A stretch of DNA of 64,000 nucleotides from Lachnospiraceae bacterium (lineage in GTDB: Bacteria; Bacillota; Clostridia; Lachnospirales; Lachnospiraceae): contig JAILLN010000013.1 in NCBI GenBank assembly GCA_024693135.1, positions 78,448 through 142,447 of the forward strand, written 5' to 3'. Below, piece after piece: positions 37,535 through 47,143 of the stretch; the first letter of the stretch is position 1, and every line of letters starts with the position of its first letter. The notes beneath the pieces were generated by a model, which searched no databases, was not told where the DNA came from, and saw only the letters and a list, made by a program, of their open reading frames with translations. The position numbers and the translations under genes were made by a program.

Positions 37535-38913
37535 AGCACCTCCCGGTAAAGATACAAAAGCATCAGGCAGATCAGGGCATTCAGGATCCAGGCATGCTCC
37601 GTGCCCCTCATGGTGATCAGTGTCTCGGAAAGGAGCAGGAGATATGCTCCCGCATCCTTTAAGACCGGCACCTTCAGCTTCACATGCTTCCCTGTTTTAT
37701 AAAACGCGATGGCAAACATCGTAAAATAAGACACCATGGTGGCAAAGGCCGCCCCGATGGTCCCGAAGAAAAGGATCCCCACGTAATTCAGCACCAGGTT
37801 TACCGCGGCACCGATGCCTGTGGCGATCCCCATGCTCTTTCCATCCTTGTAGGCTAAGCAGATCGACCCCAGGTATCCGTTCAATGCCCCGAAAATAACG
37901 GAAAGAAGAAGCGGAGGCACCAAGATCCAGGCTTCATAAAATCCTTTCCGGAGCATGAAGGACGCTACCGGCTTTAGGAAGAGGATCAGCAGGCTGGAGC
38001 CCGCCACCATGACGGCCTGGTACAGCTGGTAAAGCTCCGAGAAAAACCGGACACTGTCCTGCTCCTTATAGCTTTTGGTGGCAGTCATCTGAAAGCTTTG
38101 AGCAAAGATCCGCTGGAATACCATCAATATGGCCGGAATTTTGTAAGCCGCGCCGTACAGGCCGTTCTGGAACGGTCCTAAAAGAAGCAGGATATAATAC
38201 CGGTCCGAAGCATTGTTAACCCAGCTGGATGTGGAATAAAGCAGCATGGACTTCCCGTACCGTCCCATCTCTGCCCTCAGCTCCTTATCCTCCTCTTCCT
38301 TCCAGAAGGACAGGCAGCCCCCTCCGAAAAAGAGGATGAGGGATGCCCCGAAGAAGGAGATCATCTGGGAAAACAGGTATCCGTCAAGCCCCAGCTTCAG
38401 CACCAGCAGAAAGAACAGGTTGCATGCGATCACAAGGATGGTACAACTCACCGACCCGGTGATCATCACCTTGATCTTCTCTGCGCCCTGGCAGAAAAGC
38501 AGAAGGAATTCATAGACCGAGTTGCAGACGAACAAAACCGCAAATAAAGCCAGGCATTTTTTCAGCTCCCCGGAAAGCGGCAGCAGGATGCCCGCGGCAC
38601 AGCCGATCAGAACCGGCACCCAGGAATAAAAAACCCGGGCAAGGCCGCTTCGGAGGATGCTCCCCCTCCTGTCCTCATTCTCCAGACCGTACCTTAGGGC
38701 CGCCTCCCCCGCATTCAGGGAAAGCAGCGGCACCAGAAGGAGAAGGGAAGCCTGCATCACATCGGCGATCCCGTATTCCCTTTCCGAAAGGATCCCGGTA
38801 TAAAAGGGCACCAGGAGAAAAACCAGGATTTTGGACACAAAATTGCTGACGGTAAAGAAGGCCATATTCCGGACCAGATAGGATCCTTTAGAGAGCTTTT
38901 CTGTCTTTCCCAC
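37492..38913 (-). CDS. Polysaccharide flippase (Wzx-like, MOP superfamily)
   Basis: 473 residues from GTG 38913, which has GGAGG at good spacing; the longer frame from 39063 has a non-conserved start inside the neighbour. Twelve or more membrane segments, with the N-terminal NMAFFTVSNFVSKILVF typical of Wzx/RfbX proteins. It moves lipid-linked repeat units across the membrane. It overlaps the genes on both sides. Confidence 0.88.
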   Translation of the reverse strand: MGKTEKLSKGSYLVRNMAFFTVSNFVSKILVFLLVPFYTGILSEREYGIADVMQASLLLLVPLLSLNAGEAALRYGLENEDRRGSILRSGLARVFYSWVPVLIGCAAGILLPLSGELKKCLALFAVLFVCNSVYEFLLLFCQGAEKIKVMITGSVSCTILVIACNLFFLLVLKLGLDGYLFSQMISFFGASLILFFGGGCLSFWKEEEDKELRAEMGRYGKSMLLYSTSSWVNNASDRYYILLLLGPFQNGLYGAAYKIPAILMVFQRIFAQSFQMTATKSYKEQDSVRFFSELYQLYQAVMVAGSSLLILFLKPVASFMLRKGFYEAWILVPPLLLSVIFGALNGYLGSICLAYKDGKSMGIATGIGAAVNLVLNYVGILFFGTIGAAFATMVSYFTMFAIAFYKTGKHVKLKVPVLKDAGAYLLLLSETLITMRGTEHAWILNALICLMLLYLYREVLWKQFKKLKTRFLW

Positions 38914-40054
38914 GGAATGCCTCCAAAAAGAGGAAGAGGAGCACCGGCGAATAATCCGCCCACATAAGATCCATATCGATGAAGGATTCAAAGAAAATCG
39001 CAAAGACCGCAGCCAGGGCGATGCGGGAGGAAATGCCATGATCCACGTATTTCCCTGCTTCATACAGCCTCTTTACGATAAGCACGGCAGAAAGCACAAA
39101 CACGATCAGCCCGTGTACAGCCAATATGTCATACATCGCATTGTGAATATTGTACTCGAAAAAGGAATCCAGCTGATATCCCGACCCGATGCCCGTGAGG
39201 ATATGCCCCTTCAGCATCTTCCAGATCTCCTTCCAGATCTCCTCCCTTCCGGAAAACACATTCTTGTAGAAAAAGGGCATCTGGGCGTTAAATCCGGTCT
39301 CCGAAAGCTTCACGTAGCAGAAGACAAAAAGCAGGGATCCCAGCACGGCGAAGATACAAAACCCCAGATACAGCCTTCGGCAGCTTGCCGGAGAAAGATA
39401 GCCAAACAGGATGAAAAATACGGCGAAAAAGAAAAGCGCCATGAAAGCCCCCCGGGCCAGGTGCCAAAGAACCAGTGTCCCGGTCCTTAAGAAGGCCATG
39501 ACAATGAAGACCCCCAGGATCTCCCTTCTTTCCGTGAGCCGCCTCAGGGCGATAAGGGCGGCAAAAAGCGTAAAGACGGTATAGGTAGCGCCGGTATTGG
39601 AATTATAGGAAAAGGCCCGGTCATAGAGAAACCAGGAGGTATACATCAGAAGGAAAAAGCAGGCAAGAACCTTCCTCTGCCGATCCGTGATGCGGACTTC
39701 CCCGCTCATATAAAGGATCAGAAGAAAGTCCGACAGGATCAGGATCGCACCCTTTCCCGAGCCGATCATGCAGAGATTCCCAAAGGCGATGAGGATCGTG
39801 CCGAAGGTTAAAAGGAGAATCCAGTCCCTTCTTTTCAGAAAGTCCAGCCAGTCTGCCTGCAGAAGAAAAAGCAGGCCCAGACAGGCAAAAACGATCAGGG
39901 AATTATATTTCTCCGTGATATGGTAAAAGAAAGGCGAGCTCCAGGTTCCCGCATAAAAAACCATCATCCCGATAAGAGGGATCCAGGTCAGCCTGTCTTT
40001 TGTCCGGCCAGCTCCTTCATTATGTTTAATAACTCCCTGGAGCGTTTTTTCCAT
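38888..40054 (-). CDS. O-antigen polymerase/ligase-like membrane protein (Wzy-like, copy A)
   Basis: 388 residues, about ten hydrophobic segments and an outside loop with SGREEIWKEIWKMLKG followed by LTGIGSGYQLDSFFEYNIHN. It has the same layout as copy B at 36395-37534, and many residues match in the loop (GREEIWKEIW against GRQDIWRELW). Start ATG 40054 has AAGGAG, and lies 67 bases inside the upstream glycosyltransferase gene. Confidence 0.75.
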   Translation of the reverse strand: MEKTLQGVIKHNEGAGRTKDRLTWIPLIGMMVFYAGTWSSPFFYHITEKYNSLIVFACLGLLFLLQADWLDFLKRRDWILLLTFGTILIAFGNLCMIGSGKGAILILSDFLLILYMSGEVRITDRQRKVLACFFLLMYTSWFLYDRAFSYNSNTGATYTVFTLFAALIALRRLTERREILGVFIVMAFLRTGTLVLWHLARGAFMALFFFAVFFILFGYLSPASCRRLYLGFCIFAVLGSLLFVFCYVKLSETGFNAQMPFFYKNVFSGREEIWKEIWKMLKGHILTGIGSGYQLDSFFEYNIHNAMYDILAVHGLIVFVLSAVLIVKRLYEAGKYVDHGISSRIALAAVFAIFFESFIDMDLMWADYSPVLLFLFLEAFRGKDRKAL

Positions 40055-41007
40055 GAGGTTGACTCCTTGTCCAGTTCACAAATTAGCCGGATATGATTCT
40101 CCCCGGAAAGCAGCGCGAGGATCTTGCCGGCGATCTCATCCGCATCCTCCGTATCATGGATCACATCGCAGTCCTCCGCCTTCCGGATCACCGACAGGGC
40201 ACCGCATTTTTCTGAGATCAGGACATCCGTCTGCGAAAGAAGGGCCTCTAAGGGTGCCAGTCCGAAGGTCTCAAAGCAGCTGTTCTGCACAAAAAGCTTA
40301 TTCCTTCGGTACAGGGACATCAGCTCATCGTGCGGCACAAGCCCCGCATTCTTCACAAAATCAAAACCTTCGATGGCCTCGCTGTCGGCGCCCTTGTCCC
40401 CGGCCACCGTCAGGGTGATGTCCAGTTCCTCTTCCCGACGGAGCTTCTGGATAGCCTGGCAGATCACGAGGATCCGCTTCCTCGGCATGCCTCCGCCCAC
40501 GCTGATGACCCCCAGGGGATCTCTCTCCTCCGGACCCGGCTGCTCTGTCATCAGGTCCCAATCGATGCCGTTGGTCAGATGCCCGATCTTATGCGCCTCT
40601 TTGGGATACCTGCCCTTAAGCCATGCTTCAAACTGCCGGGAGACCGCCAGGATTTTATCTGCACGGGAAAGCATCTTCCGCTCATCCCGGGCCTCGGAAG
40701 GGTCTACCTCCCGGTTGATCTCATTCTCATACTCCACACAGCCATGCATGAGATAGGCACATTTCTTCCCCAGAAGCCGGGCCAGGCGCATCCCATAGAG
40801 ATTCTGCCTCGAAAATCCGGAAAAAACCACGGCATCTGCCGGAAACATCTTAAAGAAAATCTCAAAGGCCCTCGCGGCCTTGCTCTTATGCTTAAGGTAC
40901 AGGGTTTCCTTCGGGAGATTCCTGATCAGGGAATCCGTCACGATGGCCGGCCCGGTCTTGCTGAAATTATCTCCTACAACAAATAGCCTAAATCCCTTCC
41001 CGCTCAT
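39988..41007 (-). CDS. Glycosyltransferase, GT-B fold (family 1/4-like)
   Basis: 339 residues from ATG 41007 (GGAGG just upstream). Two Rossmann-like domains. The C-terminal half has RNKLFVQNSCFETFGLAPLEAL, which fits the E-x7-E-type motif of retaining GT4 enzymes. Donor and acceptor are unknown. It overlaps both neighbours (20 and 67 bases). Confidence 0.85.
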   Translation of the reverse strand: MSGKGFRLFVVGDNFSKTGPAIVTDSLIRNLPKETLYLKHKSKAARAFEIFFKMFPADAVVFSGFSRQNLYGMRLARLLGKKCAYLMHGCVEYENEINREVDPSEARDERKMLSRADKILAVSRQFEAWLKGRYPKEAHKIGHLTNGIDWDLMTEQPGPEERDPLGVISVGGGMPRKRILVICQAIQKLRREEELDITLTVAGDKGADSEAIEGFDFVKNAGLVPHDELMSLYRRNKLFVQNSCFETFGLAPLEALLSQTDVLISEKCGALSVIRKAEDCDVIHDTEDADEIAGKILALLSGENHIRLICELDKESTSWKKRSRELLNIMKELAGQKTG

Positions 41008-41797
41008 TTTTCCTCCGGCAATACAGACGGTATTCCCGCCTCCCCTCAGCCATCCACCGATATGCCGAAAAGATCTGCGCATCCTTCCGGTAAAGCTTCC
41101 TTTTACGGATCAAAAACTGGATGGAAAACAGCTGCCACCACCCAGGCTCCATTGCCTCATAGCCTGCGCCCCTGTCCCGGAAGAATTTCTCATGATAACC
41201 GGTAAACCAGGAGGACTCGTTGGGAATCAGCCCCCCGATCCTTACCGGGATATAGACGACCCGGATATGCCTTCTCTTTGCCTCAAAGAGAAAGATATTT
41301 TCCTCCCCCATGGAATACTTCGCTCCGGCTCCGAAGTCCGTATCGAAGCGCAGGTCTCCGATCCGGCTTTTCCTTACGGCGATCTCCGGGGAAAAGATCT
41401 TCATCATGGCCGGACGGCTCATATCCCTTTCCTTCCCATAAACCGGGGCATGGCGTTCCGGGCGTTCCACAAAAAAAACCAGGATCCCGGCATCCGGATA
41501 CCGCCGGAAAGCATCTCCGATCTGCTCAAAGGCCTGATCCGTATATCTCACGTCATTATCGCAGAATATCACACAGTCCGTCTCAGAAAGCGAAAGGCCT
41601 AAATTCCGGCTGCGGCTCAAGCCCCTCTCCCGGCTTTTATGTACCAGTACCCTGCCGAAGCTTTGCCGGAAGACTTCCTCCCCCTCCTCATCACATTGGC
41701 TGACGATGACGCACTCCGTCTGGATATTGAGCAGGCTGAGATAATCCAGGCAGTCCCCCTCCTTCATGACCGAGAGCAGTACGGAAACCGGATTCAA
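40988..41797 (-). CDS. Glycosyltransferase family 2 protein
   Basis: 269 residues, GT-A fold. The CDNDVRY segment (about residue 78) is the DxD metal and donor site; the usual N-terminal V...Y start is short. A C-terminal basic tail could lie at the membrane face. Its ATG overlaps the preceding GT2 stop (ATGA). Confidence 0.85.
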   Translation of the reverse strand: MNPVSVLLSVMKEGDCLDYLSLLNIQTECVIVSQCDEEGEEVFRQSFGRVLVHKSRERGLSRSRNLGLSLSETDCVIFCDNDVRYTDQAFEQIGDAFRRYPDAGILVFFVERPERHAPVYGKERDMSRPAMMKIFSPEIAVRKSRIGDLRFDTDFGAGAKYSMGEENIFLFEAKRRHIRVVYIPVRIGGLIPNESSWFTGYHEKFFRDRGAGYEAMEPGWWQLFSIQFLIRKRKLYRKDAQIFSAYRWMAEGRREYRLYCRRKNEREGI

Positions 41798-42546
41798 AGC
41801 CTTCTCCAGACTGCATGGATCGCATAAAAGACAAAGCAGTATGCGCTATAGGGCACGCTTAGGCCCTCCACGTTCCGGTACAGATTCCAGATCCGCTTCA
41901 CCGCCACGGCCTTATTCGAAGAAAGAGTGCCTCCACTCCTGCGGTAAAGGGTCAGCGGACGGTTCAGCCCATATGCCACATAGCCCTCCTTCAGGATCTT
42001 CCACCAGGTGGCGGTATCCTCACTGGGAACCTCCGGCATGTTGATCATGCCGATGGGGATTTTCTTTGTATCAAACATGACCGTACTGGTAAAGATCGTG
42101 GTATTTTTCAAGGCCTTCTTATAGGTCATCCTTTTCGGCACCCGGACGATACGGTCGATGCTCACCCCGTTTTCATCTGCAAATTCATAGCCGGTGAAGG
42201 TAAAGGCATAATCGCCCTTCTTCATGAAGGCCAGCTGCTCCTCCAGCTTTTCCGGCTCCCACAGGTCATCTGCGTCCAGGAAGCATACGAACCGGCCCTT
42301 TGCCTGCTCCAGGCCGGCATTCCTTGCAAGGGCCGCGCCCATCGACTCCTTTAAGCTGATCAGGCGGATATTCCCCCGGTCCAAGAACTCTCCGATGATC
42401 TCCGCACTGGAATCCACCGATCCGTCGTCTACCAGGATCAGCTCATAGTCATGATAGGTCTGGGCCAGAACCGATTGGATCGTGTCATAAATGAACCGGC
42501 CGGCATTATGTACCGGTATGATGATCGACACCTGATGCCGTGACAT
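41794..42546 (-). CDS. Glycosyltransferase family 2 protein
   Basis: 250 residues, GT-A fold. Typical start VSIIIPVHNAGRFI, then ELILVDDGSVDSS and CFLDADDLWEPEKLE, which carries the DxD motif, and a later EDTATWW block. Transfers a sugar to the lipid-linked repeat unit (inference from context). ATG 42546 lies 41 bases inside the sugar transferase gene. Confidence 0.92.
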   Translation of the reverse strand: MSRHQVSIIIPVHNAGRFIYDTIQSVLAQTYHDYELILVDDGSVDSSAEIIGEFLDRGNIRLISLKESMGAALARNAGLEQAKGRFVCFLDADDLWEPEKLEEQLAFMKKGDYAFTFTGYEFADENGVSIDRIVRVPKRMTYKKALKNTTIFTSTVMFDTKKIPIGMINMPEVPSEDTATWWKILKEGYVAYGLNRPLTLYRRSGGTLSSNKAVAVKRIWNLYRNVEGLSVPYSAYCFVFYAIHAVWRRL

Positions 42547-43882
42547 CTTCTTTCACCCCTTCTGTACTTTCTTTGGTAAATATGATCTTAAAGGTCAGGA
42601 TCATCAGCTTGATATCCAGCAGCAGCGAATACTGCTCCATGTAGTATAGATCAAATTTCAGCTTGTCATAAGGCCTGGTATTGTATTTCCCGTACAGCTG
42701 GGCATATCCCGTGATCCCTGCCCGGATCTTCATCCGGTATGAGAATTCCGGCATGTCCTCCATATATTTTTCGATGAATTCCGGTCTCTCTGGCCTCGGC
42801 CCCACGAAGGACATGTCTCCCACGAGTACATTGAAAAGCTGGGGAAGCTCGTCTATCCTGAGCTTACGGATCACATGTCCCACCGGAGTGATCCGCGGAT
42901 CCTTCTGCCTGGCAAGCTGTGCTCCGCCACGGCTTTCTGCATCCACCACCATGCTCCGGAATTTCAGGATCTTAAACCGCCTCGCATTTTTCGTGCAGCG
43001 GATCTGCCGGTAAAGCACCGGCCCCCCGTCGGATATCCGGATCGCCAAAGCCGTGATGAGCATCAGCGGAGAGAGCAGGACGATCAGAATCAGGGAAAGA
43101 AGGATATCAAAAAACCGCTTGATGACCCGTTCTTCATATTCAAGGGGATTTCCGTCCGTGAGCAGCAAAGGGGTATCAAAAAGATGCACCGGCTCCGCCC
43201 CGTTCAATATGATATCGGAAATATTGGGCATCACGTAGATCCGCTTGGAATTTTCATAGCAGTATTTGAAGATCCGGTTTCTCTTCTCTGCCGGGATGTC
43301 CCACAGGATCACGGTATGGTTCTCATCGATCTTCTTTCTGACCTGCTCCGGGTCGCTTTCCGCCGAAAGCCGCTCCTTTACCAGAAACTGATCCTTCCTC
43401 GTATCCAGCTTGCCCTGAAAGTCCCGGATGGAATCCCCCTGGTAGATCAGCAGCACATCATAGGGACGAAAAAGGATCCGGTAACGGCTTCCCATGAAAA
43501 AGATCCACAAGGCCGCCGCGGCAAACTGCAGGACCGTCATCCGGACTAAGGGCAGGGGATCCGGAAACATCAAGGACTGCAGCACCATCAGCACATAATA
43601 GGCGGCATTGGAAAAAAGAAGGGTGAACACATGGGAAAAAACCACCTCCCCGCTTTTCCGGATGCCGATCAAAAGCCCCCCGAATACCCGGCCGACAAAG
43701 ATCACCATGACGGCATAGATCAGCGCCATCAATACATGACCGCGGAAATAGAGCTGAGTCCTGAACAGCCGGTTATAGGTCTCATGCAGCAGCAATACAG
43801 CCATCCCGGTCTGAAAGAGCACCAGGACAGCGGCGGTAAACAGGATAAATAATCTTCTTAACGCATCCTGTGATTTCATCAA
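42506..43882 (-). CDS. Polyprenyl-phosphate sugar phosphotransferase (initiating transferase, WbaP/CpsE type)
   Basis: 458 residues. The N-terminal half has about five membrane segments and a Rossmann-like region. The C-terminal bacterial sugar transferase domain (about 260-450) has KFRSMV, DPRITPVG, RIDELPQL and FVGPRPERPEF, the family's core. It attaches the first sugar phosphate to undecaprenyl phosphate. Its start overlaps the preceding GT2 gene by ATGA. Confidence 0.95.
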   Translation of the reverse strand: MMKSQDALRRLFILFTAAVLVLFQTGMAVLLLHETYNRLFRTQLYFRGHVLMALIYAVMVIFVGRVFGGLLIGIRKSGEVVFSHVFTLLFSNAAYYVLMVLQSLMFPDPLPLVRMTVLQFAAAALWIFFMGSRYRILFRPYDVLLIYQGDSIRDFQGKLDTRKDQFLVKERLSAESDPEQVRKKIDENHTVILWDIPAEKRNRIFKYCYENSKRIYVMPNISDIILNGAEPVHLFDTPLLLTDGNPLEYEERVIKRFFDILLSLILIVLLSPLMLITALAIRISDGGPVLYRQIRCTKNARRFKILKFRSMVVDAESRGGAQLARQKDPRITPVGHVIRKLRIDELPQLFNVLVGDMSFVGPRPERPEFIEKYMEDMPEFSYRMKIRAGITGYAQLYGKYNTRPYDKLKFDLYYMEQYSLLLDIKLMILTFKIIFTKESTEGVKEDVTASGVDHHTGT

Positions 43883-44748
43883 AGCTTTCCCTTTAGTCGC
43901 AGCAGGAAGGCGCCCGGAATGCCTAAGATCCTCATCCCGGCCGGAAGCGGATACTCCTTCCTGATCGTTTTTACAGCTAATTTTTCAAATCTCAGGTAAT
44001 GGGAAGCGTATTTCAGCTTCAGGACAGACATGGGAGTGCTCCTCGCCCTCTGGGAATAATAGATCAGCCAGCCTGTGGGATTCTCCCTGCGAAGCTGATG
44101 GACCCGGTCCGTATATCCGCTCTGGACGATCTCACATACCGTAAGGATCCTCGGCAGGACGGCATATACATGGTGCCTGTCGATCCGGTCGTATACCACA
44201 TCCTCCGGCACATATTTTTCTCCGGGGATCTCCGGAAAGAGATGCTTCTTCAGCAGATCCGTGCGTATGATGAGCGTCGTCTCCCCTTTGAAGCCTTTCC
44301 GATACAGCCCCCTCAAGGTGGTATCCCCATGATCCGGAAACATGGCGCCATACAGGGTATGCGCCTCATCGCTTCCCTTGTGGGCTATGATCCCGGCATA
44401 ATGTTCCCTATCTGCAAGGCTTTCCCACCTGTTCAATATATCATCCACGGCAGTCTTTGTAAAATAATCATCGGAATCCAGGCAGACAAATAAAGGGGTT
44501 TCGCACTCCTTCACTCCCCGGTTATGGGCACGCATCTTCCCGCCGTTTTCCTGCCAGAAATAACGGATGCGGATCTTCCCTTCCTCGATCCACTGCGCCA
44601 CCTCTTCTTTGGTGCCGTCCTCCGATCCGTCATCCACGATGAGCCAGACAAAATCCTTTCTCGACTGGGCACACAGGCTTTCATAAGCCCTTTTCAGCAA
44701 TTCGGCCCGGTTGTAGGCCGGCGTAAATATTGTCAGTCTGATCCCCAT
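43879..44748 (-). CDS. Glycosyltransferase family 2 protein
   Basis: 289 residues, GT-A fold. Start LTIFTPAYNRAELL, then WLIVDDGSEDGT and CLDSDDYFTKTAV with the DxD-like motif. It overlaps the upstream membrane protein gene by 16 bases and the sugar transferase gene by four. Confidence 0.92.
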   Translation of the reverse strand: MGIRLTIFTPAYNRAELLKRAYESLCAQSRKDFVWLIVDDGSEDGTKEEVAQWIEEGKIRIRYFWQENGGKMRAHNRGVKECETPLFVCLDSDDYFTKTAVDDILNRWESLADREHYAGIIAHKGSDEAHTLYGAMFPDHGDTTLRGLYRKGFKGETTLIIRTDLLKKHLFPEIPGEKYVPEDVVYDRIDRHHVYAVLPRILTVCEIVQSGYTDRVHQLRRENPTGWLIYYSQRARSTPMSVLKLKYASHYLRFEKLAVKTIRKEYPLPAGMRILGIPGAFLLRLKGKL

Positions 44749-45605
44749 ATCTTTGAATAATCTTCCAGCGTAAATACCCAGGGTTCCTTCATGTCATAGC
44801 GGAGCACCACATGATTTGCCGTGCTCCCTGCTTCCCAAAGACCGGCCTTCTTAAGGTAGGAGACTGCCGGATTGCCCTTGGTAAGCACAAAGTATTCTGT
44901 ATTCGTATGCTCCATCGCCTCATAAAAGTCATCCAGGCCGACCTCCATGCCAAGAGCCGCCACGGCAAGCAGCCTGGCATAAAGCTCATTTTCAAGCTGC
45001 TCTTCCGTGATGCCGTTTGAAAGGGCGTCCAGATACTCATCCCTTCCACAGGGGAGAAGGATCGATGCATCATATTGGCGGATCAGCATATGGTAATCAT
45101 ATTCAAACATTGCCTTCGGAAAAGGCACATCCGTATCCTCATGGATGATCCGGGATACCTCCAGAAGCTCAGTGGGCATCTTATACAGGTTTTCTGCCCT
45201 CACATATCCGTCCTTGTAGATGAAGGTCCCCCCGGACACGAAAATAAGCACCAGAGCCAGGACGGCGATTCCCTTCCGGAGCGTCCCCTTCACATGGTCG
45301 CAGACCAAAAGGACTGCCGCCGCGGAAATGCATATCCCCACCGGCACGATCCAAAGGAAGCGGTAGTATTCCTTATTCACGTCAAAGATCCGGTTCAAGA
45401 TCACGGGAAATACCGGATTCAGGACGGTAGCCAGGAGCATCACCGCCTGGGGCAGGAACATCTGCCGCATCCTTTTTTCGGACTTGAGGCCGATCCACAA
45501 AAGCGCAAGAAAGTACAGAAGAAAGTAGCTGCATCCCTCCGCATAATATTGGATGCATCGAAACAGATAGGTTATGCCGGCCTCAGCCACATTCAGCGTC
45601 TGCAT
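44733..45605 (-). CDS. C-terminal part of a DUF6077-like membrane protein (split from 45615-46682)
   Basis: 290 residues: about four hydrophobic segments, then a soluble region of about 150 residues ending EDYSKIWGSD. The EYYRFLWIVP stretch fits what I recall of DUF6077 proteins, which are normally one polypeptide. The frame is the same as that of the upstream gene, with only one TGA and three codons between them. ATG 45605 has a fair GAGGG ribosome site, so separate translation is possible. Role unknown; it lies in a polysaccharide operon, so glycan-related membrane work is likely. Confidence 0.65.
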   Translation of the reverse strand: MQTLNVAEAGITYLFRCIQYYAEGCSYFLLYFLALLWIGLKSEKRMRQMFLPQAVMLLATVLNPVFPVILNRIFDVNKEYYRFLWIVPVGICISAAAVLLVCDHVKGTLRKGIAVLALVLIFVSGGTFIYKDGYVRAENLYKMPTELLEVSRIIHEDTDVPFPKAMFEYDYHMLIRQYDASILLPCGRDEYLDALSNGITEEQLENELYARLLAVAALGMEVGLDDFYEAMEHTNTEYFVLTKGNPAVSYLKKAGLWEAGSTANHVVLRYDMKEPWVFTLEDYSKIWGSD

Positions 45606-45614
45606 GATTATCCC

Positions 45615-46682
45615 TCATTTCGGATAGGTATAGAAGACAAAGACTCCCTTCACATATGCCACATAAGCAAGCATTAAAAGGAGGCTCGGCACCATGCAGG
45701 CCGCAGTCTTCCAGACCACCTTGATATCATGGCGGATCAGCGCCAGCGGCAGAATGGTCACCCCCATGGCCGCCGGCAGGAGCATATTGGCCGAGCTGGA
45801 AAGGGCTGAAGAGCCCATGCTCATGACGAGGAGCATCACCCAGCCCCACAGGCTTTTTGTATCCTTCCAAAGCGCCATCATCAGATACAGCACCCCCGGC
45901 AGCACCACATTGGCAAGGAGGCACTTGCCCTCATAGGTCCGGGTCAGCAGAAAGTTGGAGGACGTAAAGATCGTGATGAAGAAAAAATTCATGACTCCCG
46001 CAAAAAACAGGAACAGGAGCACCTCCCGCCTCCTGCCCGGAAAGAGTTCCCTGCCGATCATGCAAAGGACCATATTGGTCAGGGCGATGGCCGTACCCGC
46101 CATGGTGGTCTTGCACCAGATCAGGGGATGCACATGAAAAAGCCGGCACATCACCGCATCATTCATGGAATAGGATGCAAAGAAATACCGGATCTGAAAA
46201 TGATCCTGCCATTCCCCGGTATAAGGATCATAAACATTCATCATATCCGTCTTCAGGGAGGTAGTCACATTGGCCACATAGTAAGCCGCATCCAGCGTAA
46301 ATTGGTAATTCATCAGGATAAACAGAGCCTGGACGATAACCAGGGCAAGCACAGAGCCCCAAAACCACCAGTCTGTCTTCCAGGCGGATCCCATCCTGCT
46401 GATCAGGCCCTTCCACTCACGCCGGAATAAACCTAAGGATATCCTGAATACCAAAAGAAGCACTGCCGTCCAGATCCTGGTCATGAAGGAAAGAGGCCTC
46501 CAGCGAAGCATCACGGGAATGCAGATCAGGGAAAACAGCAGATAATACAGGAAAAATCCGGAAAAGACGGTCCTGCATACGGAAAAGCCTTCTTTTTTGG
46601 CCAGCGGCCAGAGCAGCAGCCCAAAAAAGAAATACAGGATGAAATTCACCAGGATCAGGGCAATGGCATATAGGAGCATCAT
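45615..46682 (-). CDS. N-terminal part of a DUF6077-like membrane protein
   Basis: 355 residues with eight or more hydrophobic segments and outside loops, including LDAAYYVANVTTSL and HFQIRYFFASYSMND. It resembles DUF6077, a large polytopic family seen near glycan genes in Clostridia. It stops right after a membrane segment (FYTYPK), and the next gene continues in the same frame. Its start overlaps the upstream gene as ATGA. It may be one half of a broken or split gene. Confidence 0.7.
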   Translation of the reverse strand: MMLLYAIALILVNFILYFFFGLLLWPLAKKEGFSVCRTVFSGFFLYYLLFSLICIPVMLRWRPLSFMTRIWTAVLLLVFRISLGLFRREWKGLISRMGSAWKTDWWFWGSVLALVIVQALFILMNYQFTLDAAYYVANVTTSLKTDMMNVYDPYTGEWQDHFQIRYFFASYSMNDAVMCRLFHVHPLIWCKTTMAGTAIALTNMVLCMIGRELFPGRRREVLLFLFFAGVMNFFFITIFTSSNFLLTRTYEGKCLLANVVLPGVLYLMMALWKDTKSLWGWVMLLVMSMGSSALSSSANMLLPAAMGVTILPLALIRHDIKVVWKTAACMVPSLLLMLAYVAYVKGVFVFYTYPK

Positions 46683-47143
46683 GGATCTTCTGCCCCGCTC
46701 TGAAGCTTCGATACCGCATCCTGAAGCTCTTTGATCCTTTCGGCCTGCTCATTGACCAGGAGCTGCTGGTTCTGCGAGAAATCATGAAGGCTGTTAAGCT
46801 TGCTGTTCAGCCTCAGGATGGAAAATATGGCAAATATCATGAACAGAAAAATAACCGCATATCCGGCAAGGATCAGCCTCCATTTCCCTTTCTGGCTCAA
46901 AATATCGATATCCTCCTCTCCCTCTTTCGGGCAGACCGTTCCGATCCGCCCCGAAGCCCACTCCAGTACCGGGGATGCGCAAAGCAGGACCGCTCCCGAC
47001 AAAAAAGCGGCATCCTGAAGCCCCCCTGTCTTGAAAAATGCCGGCAATGCTAGGAATGCCGGCAAAAGACAACAAAGCAGGATCCTGGTTTCCTTCCGAT
47101 CCATTAAAAACAGGGCAAGAAGCCCAAGCAGTGCCAGGGTCAT
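46679..47143 (-). CDS. Small membrane protein, DUF2304-like
   Basis: 154 residues: three to four hydrophobic segments, then a coiled-coil-like tail ([20 protein letters not shown]) at the C-terminus. This pattern matches DUF2304 proteins, which occur in polysaccharide operons with unknown role. It is coupled by ATGA overlaps on both sides. Confidence 0.6.
   Translation of the reverse strand: MTLALLGLLALFLMDRKETRILLCCLLPAFLALPAFFKTGGLQDAAFLSGAVLLCASPVLEWASGRIGTVCPKEGEEDIDILSQKGKWRLILAGYAVIFLFMIFAIFSILRLNSKLNSLHDFSQNQQLLVNEQAERIKELQDAVSKLQSGAEDP

Noticed and set aside
45615..45617. The in-frame TGA in the DUF6077-like gene read as selenocysteine
   Set aside because: No selenoprotein-like context and no obvious SECIS hairpin just downstream; membrane proteins of this family are not known to use selenocysteine.
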